Below, piece after piece: positions 35,421 through 42,394 of a DNA stretch of 54,146 nucleotides (the first letter of the stretch is position 1; each line of letters begins with the position of its first letter). The notes under the pieces were generated by a model, which was not told where the DNA came from, ran no database searches, and saw only the letters and a list, made by a program, of their open reading frames with translations. Origin of the DNA: Candidatus Rokuibacteriota bacterium (GTDB taxonomy: Bacteria > Methylomirabilota > Methylomirabilia > Rokubacteriales > CSP1-6); contig VBPC01000057.1 of assembly GCA_005887895.1 (NCBI GenBank), positions 1-54,146 of the forward strand, written 5' to 3'. Both the position numbers and the translations under genes were made by a program.

Positions 35421-36159
35421 GCGCCGGGCCGAAGCGCTCGAGCGCGCGCTCGTAGAGCGACCACACCGCCGGCGCCACCGGCGAGCCGTGGTCGTCGATG
35501 AGGATCTCGTGGCCGTCGGCGTCGTTCACGGCGTGGCCGGCGAGATGGATCTCGCCGACGGCCGCCGGCGGCAGCGCCGCCAGGTAGGCGTCGGGATCGC
35601 CGCCGAGGTTGGCGCACGTCACGTGGATGTTGTTCACGTCGCAGAGTAGCCCGCAGCCGGTCCGTCGCGCCAGCGTCGCCAGGAACTCGGCCTCCGGCAT
35701 CTCGGCCCCGGCGAAGCGCAGATAGCCGGACGGGTTCTCGACGAGGAGACGCCGTCCGAGACGGTCCTGCACGCGCGCGACGTGAGCGCTCACGATCGCC
35801 AGCGTCTCGTCGGTGTAGGGCAGCGGCAGGAGGTGATTGAGGTAGGCGCCGTCGACGATGCTCCAGGACAGGTGCTCGGAGACCAGCGCCGGCTCCAGGC
35901 GGTCGACCAGCCGCGCGAGCCGCTCGAGGTGGGCGACGTCGAGGCCGTCGGCGCTGCCGAGGGAGAGCCCGACGCCGTGAATGGAGAGCGGGTAATCGTG
36001 CCGCAGCCGCTCGAGCGCGCGGAGGGCCGGGCCGCCGGCCATCATGTAGTTCTCGGCGTGCACCTCCAGCCAGTCGACCGCGGGCCGCGTCGCCACGATC
36101 TCGTCCACGTGAGGCGCCCGAAGACCGATGCCGCTGCCGGCCACCGCCGTCGTCTGCAT
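35413..36159 (-). CDS. bufB: MNIO (DUF692) enzyme, BufB type
   Basis: The 248-residue TIM-barrel protein has the MNIO motifs: [68 protein letters not shown] and IHLAGHA. MNIO enzymes are multinuclear non-heme iron oxidative enzymes that convert Cys residues of precursor peptides, for example to thiooxazole groups in bufferins. The precursor gene lies divergently 169 bp away. It is somewhat shorter than many homologues (about 270-290 residues). Confidence 0.9.
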   Translation of the reverse strand: MQTTAVAGSGIGLRAPHVDEIVATRPAVDWLEVHAENYMMAGGPALRALERLRHDYPLSIHGVGLSLGSADGLDVAHLERLARLVDRLEPALVSEHLSWSIVDGAYLNHLLPLPYTDETLAIVSAHVARVQDRLGRRLLVENPSGYLRFAGAEMPEAEFLATLARRTGCGLLCDVNNIHVTCANLGGDPDAYLAALPPAAVGEIHLAGHAVNDADGHEILIDDHGSPVAPAVWSLYERALERFGPAPA

Positions 36160-36167
36160 CGCACGCG

Positions 36168-36238
36168 TTAGACACGGCGGGCCGGCCGGGGGGTGCGCGG
36201 GCCCGCCGCGCACCGTCCGCCGCCGGCTGCGTGTCTCA
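36168..36238. promoter_or_regulatory. paired GTGTCT motifs in the divergent bufferin promoter region
   Basis: TTAGACAC at 36168-36175 (GTGTCTAA on the minus strand) and GTGTCTCA at 36231-36238 on the plus strand face outwards towards bufB and the precursor gene. They resemble GTCT-type -10 elements of ECF promoters, but I cannot match a -35 pair with confidence. Confidence 0.3.
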
Positions 36239-36328
36239 TCACCCGAACGTCCGGAGCGCGGCGACGGCGGGCCTCGCCGCGAACGGCATCGACCAACGCG
36301 CCCGCAAACGAACGAAGGAGAGTGCATC

Positions 36329-36598
36329 GTGAAGACGTCCCAGCTCCTCATCGCGTCCGCCGTGGCCGCCGCCCTCGCCCTGCCGATGGCGTCCGCGGCC
36401 GGCCCGGCTCCCAAGCCGAAGTTCGAGGCCGAGAAGTGCTACGGCATCGCCAAGGCCGGCAAGAACGACTGCCAGACGGCGAACTCGTCGTGCGCCGGCA
36501 CCTCCCGGCGCGACCAGCAGGGCGACGCGTGGATCTACATGCCGGCCGGTGCCTGCGACAAGGTCGTGGGCGGCAGCACGCAGCCGAAACGGGCCTGA
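36329..36598 (+). CDS. bufA: BufA-type bufferin precursor (DUF2282)
   Basis: The 89-residue product has a signal peptide ([22 protein letters not shown]) and the DUF2282 core with four cysteines: [23 protein letters not shown] and [11 protein letters not shown]. Members are RiPP-type metallophores that are modified on cysteines by BufB and bind copper in the periplasm. The GTG start follows GAAGGAG. Unusually for the locus, the precursor is transcribed away from bufB and bufC, together with a DoxX gene. Confidence 0.92.
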   Translation: MKTSQLLIASAVAAALALPMASAAGPAPKPKFEAEKCYGIAKAGKNDCQTANSSCAGTSRRDQQGDAWIYMPAGACDKVVGGSTQPKRA

Positions 36599-36684
36599 GC
36601 CAGCGACGGCAGGGCGCGGGTCGCGCGATGGCCGACGCGGCCGTCGCCGCCCGCCCCGCCGCCTCACACAGGAGATGACGCGAG

Positions 36685-37164
36685 ATGCCAACACAGCAGA
36701 TGGTGACCATGTTGCCCGTCGGTGGCGTGCGTGGCAGGATCGAGCGCGCCGTGGAGCTCGCCGGCCGGTTCCCGCTGCCCGTGATCCAGGTCCTGTTCCG
36801 CCTGGCCATCGGGGCCGTCTTCCTCAAGGCCGGGCTCAACCACCTGGCGAGCTGGGAGCTGACCGTGCAGCTCTTCCAGGACGAGTACAAGGTGCCGGTG
36901 CTCTCGCCGGATTTCGCCGCCGCCATGTCCACGACGTTCGAGCTCGGCTGCTCGACCCTGCTGGTCCTGGGCCTCGGCACCCGCCTGGCGACGCTGCCGC
37001 TGCTCGGCATGATCGCCGTGATCCAGACGTTCGTCTATCCCGGCGCCTACGCCGAGCACCTGACCTGGGGCTCGATCCTCCTGTTCCTGCTCACGCGCGG
37101 CGGCGGCCCGTGGTCGGTGGACGGCCTCCTCGGCCTGGAGCCCGCCGAGCCTCCACGACGGTGA
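36685..37164 (+). CDS. DoxX-family membrane protein
   Basis: The 159-residue protein has four membrane helices with the DoxX pattern: RLAIGAVFLKAGLNHLASW, FAAAMSTTFELGCSTLLVLGLGTRLATLPLLGM and the C-terminal LLFLLTRGGGPWSVDGLLG. DoxX proteins accompany bufferin loci and may reduce quinones or help electron flow. It lies 86 bp behind the precursor gene, after CAGGAGATG. Confidence 0.88.
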   Translation: MPTQQMVTMLPVGGVRGRIERAVELAGRFPLPVIQVLFRLAIGAVFLKAGLNHLASWELTVQLFQDEYKVPVLSPDFAAAMSTTFELGCSTLLVLGLGTRLATLPLLGMIAVIQTFVYPGAYAEHLTWGSILLFLLTRGGGPWSVDGLLGLEPAEPPRR

Positions 37165-37183
37165 CGACGGCGATGCGGCAGCC

Positions 37184-39055
37184 GTGAGGGGCGTGCACGC
37201 GACGGCCGGGAGCGCGCTCACCGCGCCGGCGCTTCGGCCCTGGCAGCGCCTCGCCGTCCGCCTCGCGGTGGTCTTCGCGCTGCTGACGTGTCTCACGGCC
37301 GGGCTGGTCGGCGCGCTGGTGCACGTCCGCCAGAAGCGCGAGGTCGAGGACACCGTCGGCACCCAGCTCCTGAACATCGCGCGCACCGGCGTGCTGCTGA
37401 TCGATCCCGCGTTCCACGCCGGGCTGCAGTGCCGGCCGGATCCGGCCTCGGCCGCGTACCGCCGCATCGAGAAGTCCCTGGCCGCGATCCGCACCGAGAC
37501 GCTGCTGACGACGCCGATCCGTACGCTCGCCGACTACGATCCGGTCGCGCGGCGCGCGCGCATCATCGTCACCAGCGGCGGCAACGAGCGGCCGGGCGAC
37601 TGGTTTGCGATCCCGGCGGAGCTGACCGACGCGATCGCGTGGAGCTTCGAGGACGGCGTGGCGCGCTACACCGGCATCCATCGCACGCCGGCCGGGCCGC
37701 GCATGAGCGCGGTGGCGCCGATCCTCGATGCCGGGGGCCGGGCCATCGCCGTGCTCAACGTCGACTATCCGGTCGACGTCTTCCTGGATCGGCTCGACGA
37801 GCTGAACACGACGATCCTCGAGGGCGCGCTGGCCGCCGTCGCGGTGGCGCTGGCGCTGGGCATCGTGTTCGCCCGGCGGCTGACGCGGCCGATCAGCGCG
37901 CTCACCGGCGCCGTCGGCCGCGTGGCCGGCGGCGATCTCGACCAGGCGCTGCCGGTGCGCTCGCGCGACGAGGTCGGCCAGCTCACGCGGGCCTTCAACG
38001 AGATGGTCGAGGGGCTGCGCCAGCGCGACTTCATCCGTAACGCCTTCGGCCGCTACGTGTCGCCCGAGGTCGCGCGCACCCTGCTGGAGTCGCCCGACGG
38101 GCTGCGCCTGGGCGGCCACAAGCGCGAGATCACGGTCCTCATGTCCGATCTCCGCGGCTACACGCGGTTTGCCGAGCACGGCGACCCCGCCGGTGTCATG
38201 GAGGTGCTCAACGAGTACCTCGGGCGGATGGCCGACGTCGTCATCGAGCACGGCGGGACCATCAACGAGTTCATCGGCGACGCGATCTTCGCGGTCTTCG
38301 GCGCGCCCGTCGAGCACCCCGACCATGCCGAGCGCGCGGCGGCGGCGGCGCTGGCCATGCAGGGCGCGATGGACGCCCTCAACCGCGACAACCTCGCGCG
38401 GGGCCGCCCGCGGTTCGAGATGGGCATCGGCGTGCATACCGGCGAGGCCGTCGTCGGCAACATCGGTTCCGAGCAGCGCGCGAAGTACGCCGTGGTCGGC
38501 GCCGCCGTGAACCTGGCGGCGCGCGTGGAGGGCTGTACGGTCGGCGGCCAGGTCCTGATGACCACGGCCACCGTGGAGCGGCTGGGCGACCTCGCCGAGA
38601 CGGCACCGCCGGTGCACGTCGAGCTGAAGGGCCTCGACGCGCCCATCGCGCTGCACGAGCTGCGTGGGCTGCGCGGCCGCTTCGCCCGGCGGCTCGACGC
38701 GCACGACGAGCGATCGCGCGACGTCCGCCTGCCGCTGAGCGGGTGGCGCTTCGACGGCCAGCGCGTCGACGGCGACGCCTTCGCGGGAACGATCCACCGG
38801 CTGAGCCGCCGGTGGGTGGAGGCCGTGCTCGACGCCGCGCTGCCACCGCTCACCAACGTCAAGCTCCGCGTCACCGACCCGGAGAGCGCCCGCGCGTCGG
38901 GCGACCTCTACGGCAAGGTCACCGGAGAGATCGAGCGGGCGGGCGCCCGCCTCACGCGCATCCACCTCACCTCCGTCGATCCCGCCGACGCGGCGCTGAT
39001 CGACGGGCTCGTGGCCGCCGCACCCGCATCGCCGGGCGCGCGCGGCGTGTCCTAG
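37184..39055 (+). CDS. membrane-bound class III nucleotide cyclase with HAMP domain
   Basis: The 623-residue protein has a first helix near residues 24-46, a periplasmic sensor of about 160 residues, a second helix (LAAVAVALALGIVF), a HAMP domain (RRLTRPISALTGAVGRVAGGDLDQALPV), and a class III cyclase domain. Metal ligands are in VLMSDLRGY and EFIGDAIFAVFG; the VNLAARVEG block holds the transition-state Asn and Arg. At the purine-recognition position the usual Lys of adenylate cyclases is Glu (NEFIGD), so cAMP and cGMP are both possible. About 115 extra residues follow. It lies 18 bp before a gene with a cyclic-nucleotide-binding domain. Confidence 0.9.
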   Translation: MRGVHATAGSALTAPALRPWQRLAVRLAVVFALLTCLTAGLVGALVHVRQKREVEDTVGTQLLNIARTGVLLIDPAFHAGLQCRPDPASAAYRRIEKSLAAIRTETLLTTPIRTLADYDPVARRARIIVTSGGNERPGDWFAIPAELTDAIAWSFEDGVARYTGIHRTPAGPRMSAVAPILDAGGRAIAVLNVDYPVDVFLDRLDELNTTILEGALAAVAVALALGIVFARRLTRPISALTGAVGRVAGGDLDQALPVRSRDEVGQLTRAFNEMVEGLRQRDFIRNAFGRYVSPEVARTLLESPDGLRLGGHKREITVLMSDLRGYTRFAEHGDPAGVMEVLNEYLGRMADVVIEHGGTINEFIGDAIFAVFGAPVEHPDHAERAAAAALAMQGAMDALNRDNLARGRPRFEMGIGVHTGEAVVGNIGSEQRAKYAVVGAAVNLAARVEGCTVGGQVLMTTATVERLGDLAETAPPVHVELKGLDAPIALHELRGLRGRFARRLDAHDERSRDVRLPLSGWRFDGQRVDGDAFAGTIHRLSRRWVEAVLDAALPPLTNVKLRVTDPESARASGDLYGKVTGEIERAGARLTRIHLTSVDPADAALIDGLVAAAPASPGARGVS

Positions 39056-39073
39056 CGGTCGGAGGGCCTCACC

Positions 39074-40681
39074 ATGACCCAGCGTCCCACGCGCATCCTG
39101 ATCCTCGGCGGCGGCTTCGGCGGCGTCTACGCCGCGCTCACGCTCGAGAAGCTGCTCGGGCGCGAGATCCGCCGCGGCGAGGTGGAGCTGGGACTGGTCA
39201 GCCGCGAGAATTACATGGTCTTCCAGCCCATGCTCCCCGAGGTGATCTCCGGCAGCATCGGCATCCTCGACACGATCACCCCGATCCGGCGGCTCTGCCC
39301 GAAGACGAATCTCTACACGCGGACCATCGAGTCGATCGACCTCGCGCACCGCAGCGTGACGGCGACCGCCGGCTTCGGCAGCCGGCAGCACCACCTGCAC
39401 TACGACCATCTCGTCATCGCGCTCGGCAACGTCACGACCTTCGCCGGCCAGCCGGGACTGGCGGAGTACGCGCTGCCCTTCAAGTACCTGGGCGACGCCC
39501 TGACGCTGCGCAACCGGATCATCCACACGCTGGAGGAGGCCGACATCGAGCAGGATCCGGAGGTCCGGCGCGGCCTGCTGACCTTCGTGGTGGCCGGTGG
39601 CGGCTTCTCCGGGGTCGAGGCGGTGGCCGAGCTGAACGACTTCGTCCGGGCCGCGGCCCGGAGCTTCCGTCACCTCGATCCGGCCGAGATCCGCGTGGTG
39701 CTCCTGCATGCCGGCGCCTTGATCCTGCCCGAGCTGCCGAAGTCACTGGCCGAGTTCGCGCAGAACATCCTCATGAGGCGCGGCGTCGAGATCCGCTTCG
39801 AGACGAAGCTCGTCGGCGCCACCGCCGACGCCGCGCTGCTCGCCGGCGGCGAGCGCATCATGACCCGCACGCTGATCAGCACGGTGCCGTCGGGCCCCAA
39901 TCCCCTCATCGCGATGCTGCCGCTGAAGACGGAGCGCGGCCGCGTCGTCGTCGACGCCACGCTGGCGGTGCCGGACCATCCGGGCGTGTGGGCGGTGGGC
40001 GACTGCGCGGCGGTCCACGATGCGAAGACCGGCGAGCCGTGCCCGCCGACGGCGCAGCATGCGACTCGCGAGGCGAAGTGCGTGGCCCGCAACATCGCGG
40101 CCACGCTGCGCGGCCAGCCGCGGCGGGCGTTCTCGTTCAAGGCGCTCGGCAAGCTGGGCGCGCTCGGCCGCCGCTCGGCCGTGGCCGAGATCCTCGGGAT
40201 CCGGCTGTCGGGATTCGTGGCCTGGTGGCTGTGGCGAACGATCTACCTGCTGAAGCTGCCCGGCCTCGACCGCAAGATCCGCGTGGCGACGGACTGGACG
40301 CTGGACTTGTTCCTGCCGCCCGACATCGTGCAGCTCAAGACCGAGCGGGCGTTCGGCGTCCGCCGCGAGTACTTCGAGCCGGGGCAGGTGGTCTTCCGCG
40401 AGGGCGACCGCGGCGACTGGCTCTACGTCGTCACCGAGGGCGAGGTGGAGGTGGTGCGGCGCGCCGCCGACGGCAGCGAGACGCTGCTGCGGCGGCTCAC
40501 CAGCGGCGACTGCTTCGGCGAGATCGCGCTCGTGAGCGAGGGGCCGCGCACGGCGACGGTCCGCGCGCTGACCGCCACGAACGTGCTGGCCGTCGACCGC
40601 GACGCCTTCCAGGCGCTGTTCGCCACCCTGCCACCGCTGCGGAGCTTCTTCGAGCAGCTGATCGCGACGCGCAGCCGATGA
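39074..40681 (+). CDS. type II NADH dehydrogenase fused to a cyclic-nucleotide-binding domain
   Basis: Residues 1-400 form an NDH-2-like flavoprotein with two dinucleotide folds (GGGFGG at 12-17, GGGFSG at 175-180), the FQPMLPE block and the WAVGDCAA FAD site, plus a hydrophobic patch (ILGIRLSGFVAWWLWRTIYLL) that may touch the membrane. Residues about 425-530 are a cNMP-binding domain with an intact phosphate-binding cassette (CFGEIALVSEGPRTATV, with Glu and Arg ligands). It is 18 bp behind the cyclase gene, so respiratory NADH oxidation may be controlled by cAMP or cGMP made next door. Its stop overlaps the next start. Confidence 0.9.
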   Translation: MTQRPTRILILGGGFGGVYAALTLEKLLGREIRRGEVELGLVSRENYMVFQPMLPEVISGSIGILDTITPIRRLCPKTNLYTRTIESIDLAHRSVTATAGFGSRQHHLHYDHLVIALGNVTTFAGQPGLAEYALPFKYLGDALTLRNRIIHTLEEADIEQDPEVRRGLLTFVVAGGGFSGVEAVAELNDFVRAAARSFRHLDPAEIRVVLLHAGALILPELPKSLAEFAQNILMRRGVEIRFETKLVGATADAALLAGGERIMTRTLISTVPSGPNPLIAMLPLKTERGRVVVDATLAVPDHPGVWAVGDCAAVHDAKTGEPCPPTAQHATREAKCVARNIAATLRGQPRRAFSFKALGKLGALGRRSAVAEILGIRLSGFVAWWLWRTIYLLKLPGLDRKIRVATDWTLDLFLPPDIVQLKTERAFGVRREYFEPGQVVFREGDRGDWLYVVTEGEVEVVRRAADGSETLLRRLTSGDCFGEIALVSEGPRTATVRALTATNVLAVDRDAFQALFATLPPLRSFFEQLIATRSR

Positions 40682-40920
40682 GGATGACGTGTCGCGAAGT
40701 GATCGCCGGCCTGGCCGATTACGTCGACGCCGCGCTCGACATGCTGACGCGCGCCCGCGTCGCGACGCACCTGTGGATGTGCGCCGAGTGCCGCGCCTAC
40801 CTCGCGACGTACGAGCGCACGATCACCCTGGTGCGGAGCGGCCAGCGCGTCGACATGCCCGCCGCGGCCCGCCATCGCGTGACCCGCGAGCTGCTCGAAC
40901 GCCTCCGCCGCGGCAGCTAG
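40678..40920 (+). CDS. small zinc-finger protein of anti-sigma (zf-HC2) type, no sigma gene adjacent
   Basis: The 80-residue product has Hx3Cx2C (THLWMCAECRAYLATYERT) and an N-terminal Cys (MTCREV). It resembles the anti-sigma protein at 33830: both share MTCR near the start, CRAYLATY in the middle, and a MP-xx-x-R tail. It is translationally coupled (ATGA) to the NDH-2 fusion gene, and no sigma gene is beside it. It may inhibit a distant sigma or act as a metal-binding adaptor. Confidence 0.78.
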   Translation: MRMTCREVIAGLADYVDAALDMLTRARVATHLWMCAECRAYLATYERTITLVRSGQRVDMPAAARHRVTRELLERLRRGS

Positions 40921-40939
40921 CCGACCGCCCGGCGGAGAC

Positions 40940-41425
40940 TCATCGCTGTCGGAGCGCGGCCTCGAGGAGCTGCAGCGCGGCGCGCGCGAAGCGGAGCATG
41001 TTGCGCTCGCGGTCGCCGTCCCCTGTCTCCAGCGTCAACGCGCGCTCGACGGGTCCCGCCACCGCCAGGCACGCGTGGCCCGCCGCGTCGCCGTAGCGAT
41101 TGCCGGTCGGCCCGGTGGCGCCGGTCTCGGCGAGGCCCCAGGTGGTGCCGAGCCGCTCGCGGATCGCGCGCGCCTTGACGACCGCGTAGGCCTCGGTGCT
41201 GGAGCGGAGGCCCTGGACCGCCTCGTCGGGGACGCCCAGCAGCCCGCGCCGTGCGGCCTGCGTGTAGATCACCGCGCCGCCGAGAAAGTAGGCGGAGGCC
41301 CCGGGCACGGCGAGAAGCGCCGCCGAGATCAGGCCGCCGGCGGAGGACTCCGCGACCGCGATGGTCTGCTTGCGCTCGATGAGCTGCGCGGCGAGGGCGG
41401 CGGCCAGCGGCCTCAGTTCGTCCAT
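40940..41425 (-). CDS. CinA C-terminal domain protein (PncC-type nicotinamide-nucleotide amidase)
   Basis: The 161-residue protein has the PncC pattern: TIAVAESSAGGLISAALLAVPGASAYFLGGAVIYT and GLAETGATGPTG. PncC deamidates nicotinamide mononucleotide to nicotinic acid mononucleotide in the pyridine nucleotide cycle. The N-terminal MoCF domain of full CinA is absent, as usual for PncC. The start at ATG 41425 is behind GGAGACC. Confidence 0.85.
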   Translation of the reverse strand: MDELRPLAAALAAQLIERKQTIAVAESSAGGLISAALLAVPGASAYFLGGAVIYTQAARRGLLGVPDEAVQGLRSSTEAYAVVKARAIRERLGTTWGLAETGATGPTGNRYGDAAGHACLAVAGPVERALTLETGDGDRERNMLRFARAALQLLEAALRQR

Positions 41426-41486
41426 GGAAGGTCTCCGGGAGCGATAGAATGTGCTCTCGTCACCGATCGACACCAGGAGGTTCGCG

Positions 41487-41816
41487 ATGAGCCACTACCA
41501 CGATTCGGATGATCTCAAGATCCTCGGCGACTTCAAGCGGCTGGCGCCCAACGAGTTCAAGGGCTTCCTGGAGCTCGACGCCATCGTGGGGCGCGACGAC
41601 GGCAAGATCCCGCGGAAGTACCGCGAGCTGATCGCCCTCGCCGTCGCCTGCACGACGCAATGCCCGTACTGCCTCGACGTGCACACACGCAACGCCAAGA
41701 AGGCCGGCGCCACGCGCGAGGAAGTGGCCGAGGCCTCGCTGCTGGCCGCCGCCCTGCGGGCCGGCGCCGCCGTCACGCACGGCGCGCTTGCGGTAAAGCT
41801 CTTCGACAAGGCCTGA
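41487..41816 (+). CDS. AhpD/carboxymuconolactone decarboxylase-family protein
   Basis: The 109-residue all-helical protein has the redox motif CxxC-x3-H (C59-P-Y-C62, H66 in QCPYCLDVH) preceded by IPRKYRELIALAVACTT. This motif is that of the AhpD group of peroxidase partners, not of true carboxymuconolactone decarboxylase. It would reduce peroxides or other partners by thiol exchange. GGAGG lies at the right distance before ATG 41487. Confidence 0.88.
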   Translation: MSHYHDSDDLKILGDFKRLAPNEFKGFLELDAIVGRDDGKIPRKYRELIALAVACTTQCPYCLDVHTRNAKKAGATREEVAEASLLAAALRAGAAVTHGALAVKLFDKA

Positions 41817-41852
41817 GACAAGGCCCCGGGCCTCGGGCCAGATCGAGCGGGC

Positions 41853-41925
41853 GACAGAGGAGCCTCACGGCTCCGCCCGCTGGGGAGGGTATGGGGGCCA
41901 TGTCGGGCCCCCATAATAATTATCT
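41853..41925 (+). repeat. two-hairpin intergenic repeat, copy C
   Basis: Third copy. Stem 2 is extended to 10 bp: TATGGGGGCC-ATGTCG-GGCCCCCATA. Stem 1 is GGAGCC-TCAC-GGCTCC, a different sequence but still a hairpin around the same GGCTCCG core. It lies just upstream of copy D, so the pair forms a tandem. Confidence 0.65.
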
Positions 41926-41952
41926 CGGGGCCGCCATAGTTACCTGACGCGC

Positions 41953-42033
41953 GATAGAGGGGCGTCCCGGCTCCGACGGGACGCTCCGAACGCTGGGGGT
42001 TTGGGGGCCATGTCGGGGCCCCCATATAAGGAG
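41953..42033 (+). repeat. two-hairpin intergenic repeat, copy D
   Basis: Fourth copy, the clearest match to the consensus. Stem 1 is GCGTCCCG...CGGGACGC, followed by GCTGGGGGTTTGGGGGCC, and stem 2 is TGGGGGCC-ATGTCGG-GGCCCCCA. It ends in ATATAAGGAG, which is the ribosome site of the monooxygenase gene starting 8 bp on. Confidence 0.7.
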
Positions 42034-42040
42034 ACGGTCC

Positions 42041-42361
42041 ATGCTCGCGATGTGGGTGAAGGTGCGCATCAAGCCGGATCAGCGCAAGCGCTTCCTCGAG
42101 GCGATCGAGGCCGACGCGCTGGGCTCCGAGCGGGACGAGCCGGGGTGCTACCGGTTCAACGTGCTGCAGGACGCGCAGGATCCGAACGTCTACTTCTTCT
42201 ACGAGGTGTACAAGGACCAGGCCGCGCTCGAGGCGCACCGTGCGATGCCGCACTACGCCGTCTGGCGCGCGGCCGCCGACACGCTCGATGGCCCGACCGA
42301 GGCCACGCGCTGCACGACCATCTTTCCCTCACCGCCCGCGTACTGGACGGCGAAGCGCTGA
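42041..42361 (+). CDS. ABM-family monooxygenase (quinol monooxygenase-like)
   Basis: The 106-residue protein has the dimeric alpha-beta barrel pattern of antibiotic biosynthesis monooxygenases: KVRIKPDQRKRFLEAIEADA, SERDEPGCYRFNVLQD, and FFYEVYKDQAALEAHRAMPHYAVW. Members act without cofactor on quinols or small aldehydes. Its ribosome site is provided by repeat copy D, so its expression is probably affected by that element. Confidence 0.88.
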   Translation: MLAMWVKVRIKPDQRKRFLEAIEADALGSERDEPGCYRFNVLQDAQDPNVYFFYEVYKDQAALEAHRAMPHYAVWRAAADTLDGPTEATRCTTIFPSPPAYWTAKR

Positions 42362-42394
42362 GACCCCGTCGGACCAGCAGAGGAGCGCCGCGAT

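Noticed and set aside
37091..39709. 872-codon minus-strand frame opposite the cyclase gene
   Set aside because: Same reason: a shadow of the cyclase and NDH-2 genes caused by GC-rich third positions.
41853..42033. Tandem repeat copies C and D as an insertion sequence remnant
   Set aside because: No transposase fragment, terminal inverted repeats or target duplication is seen; the conserved parts are two hairpins and a ribosome site.
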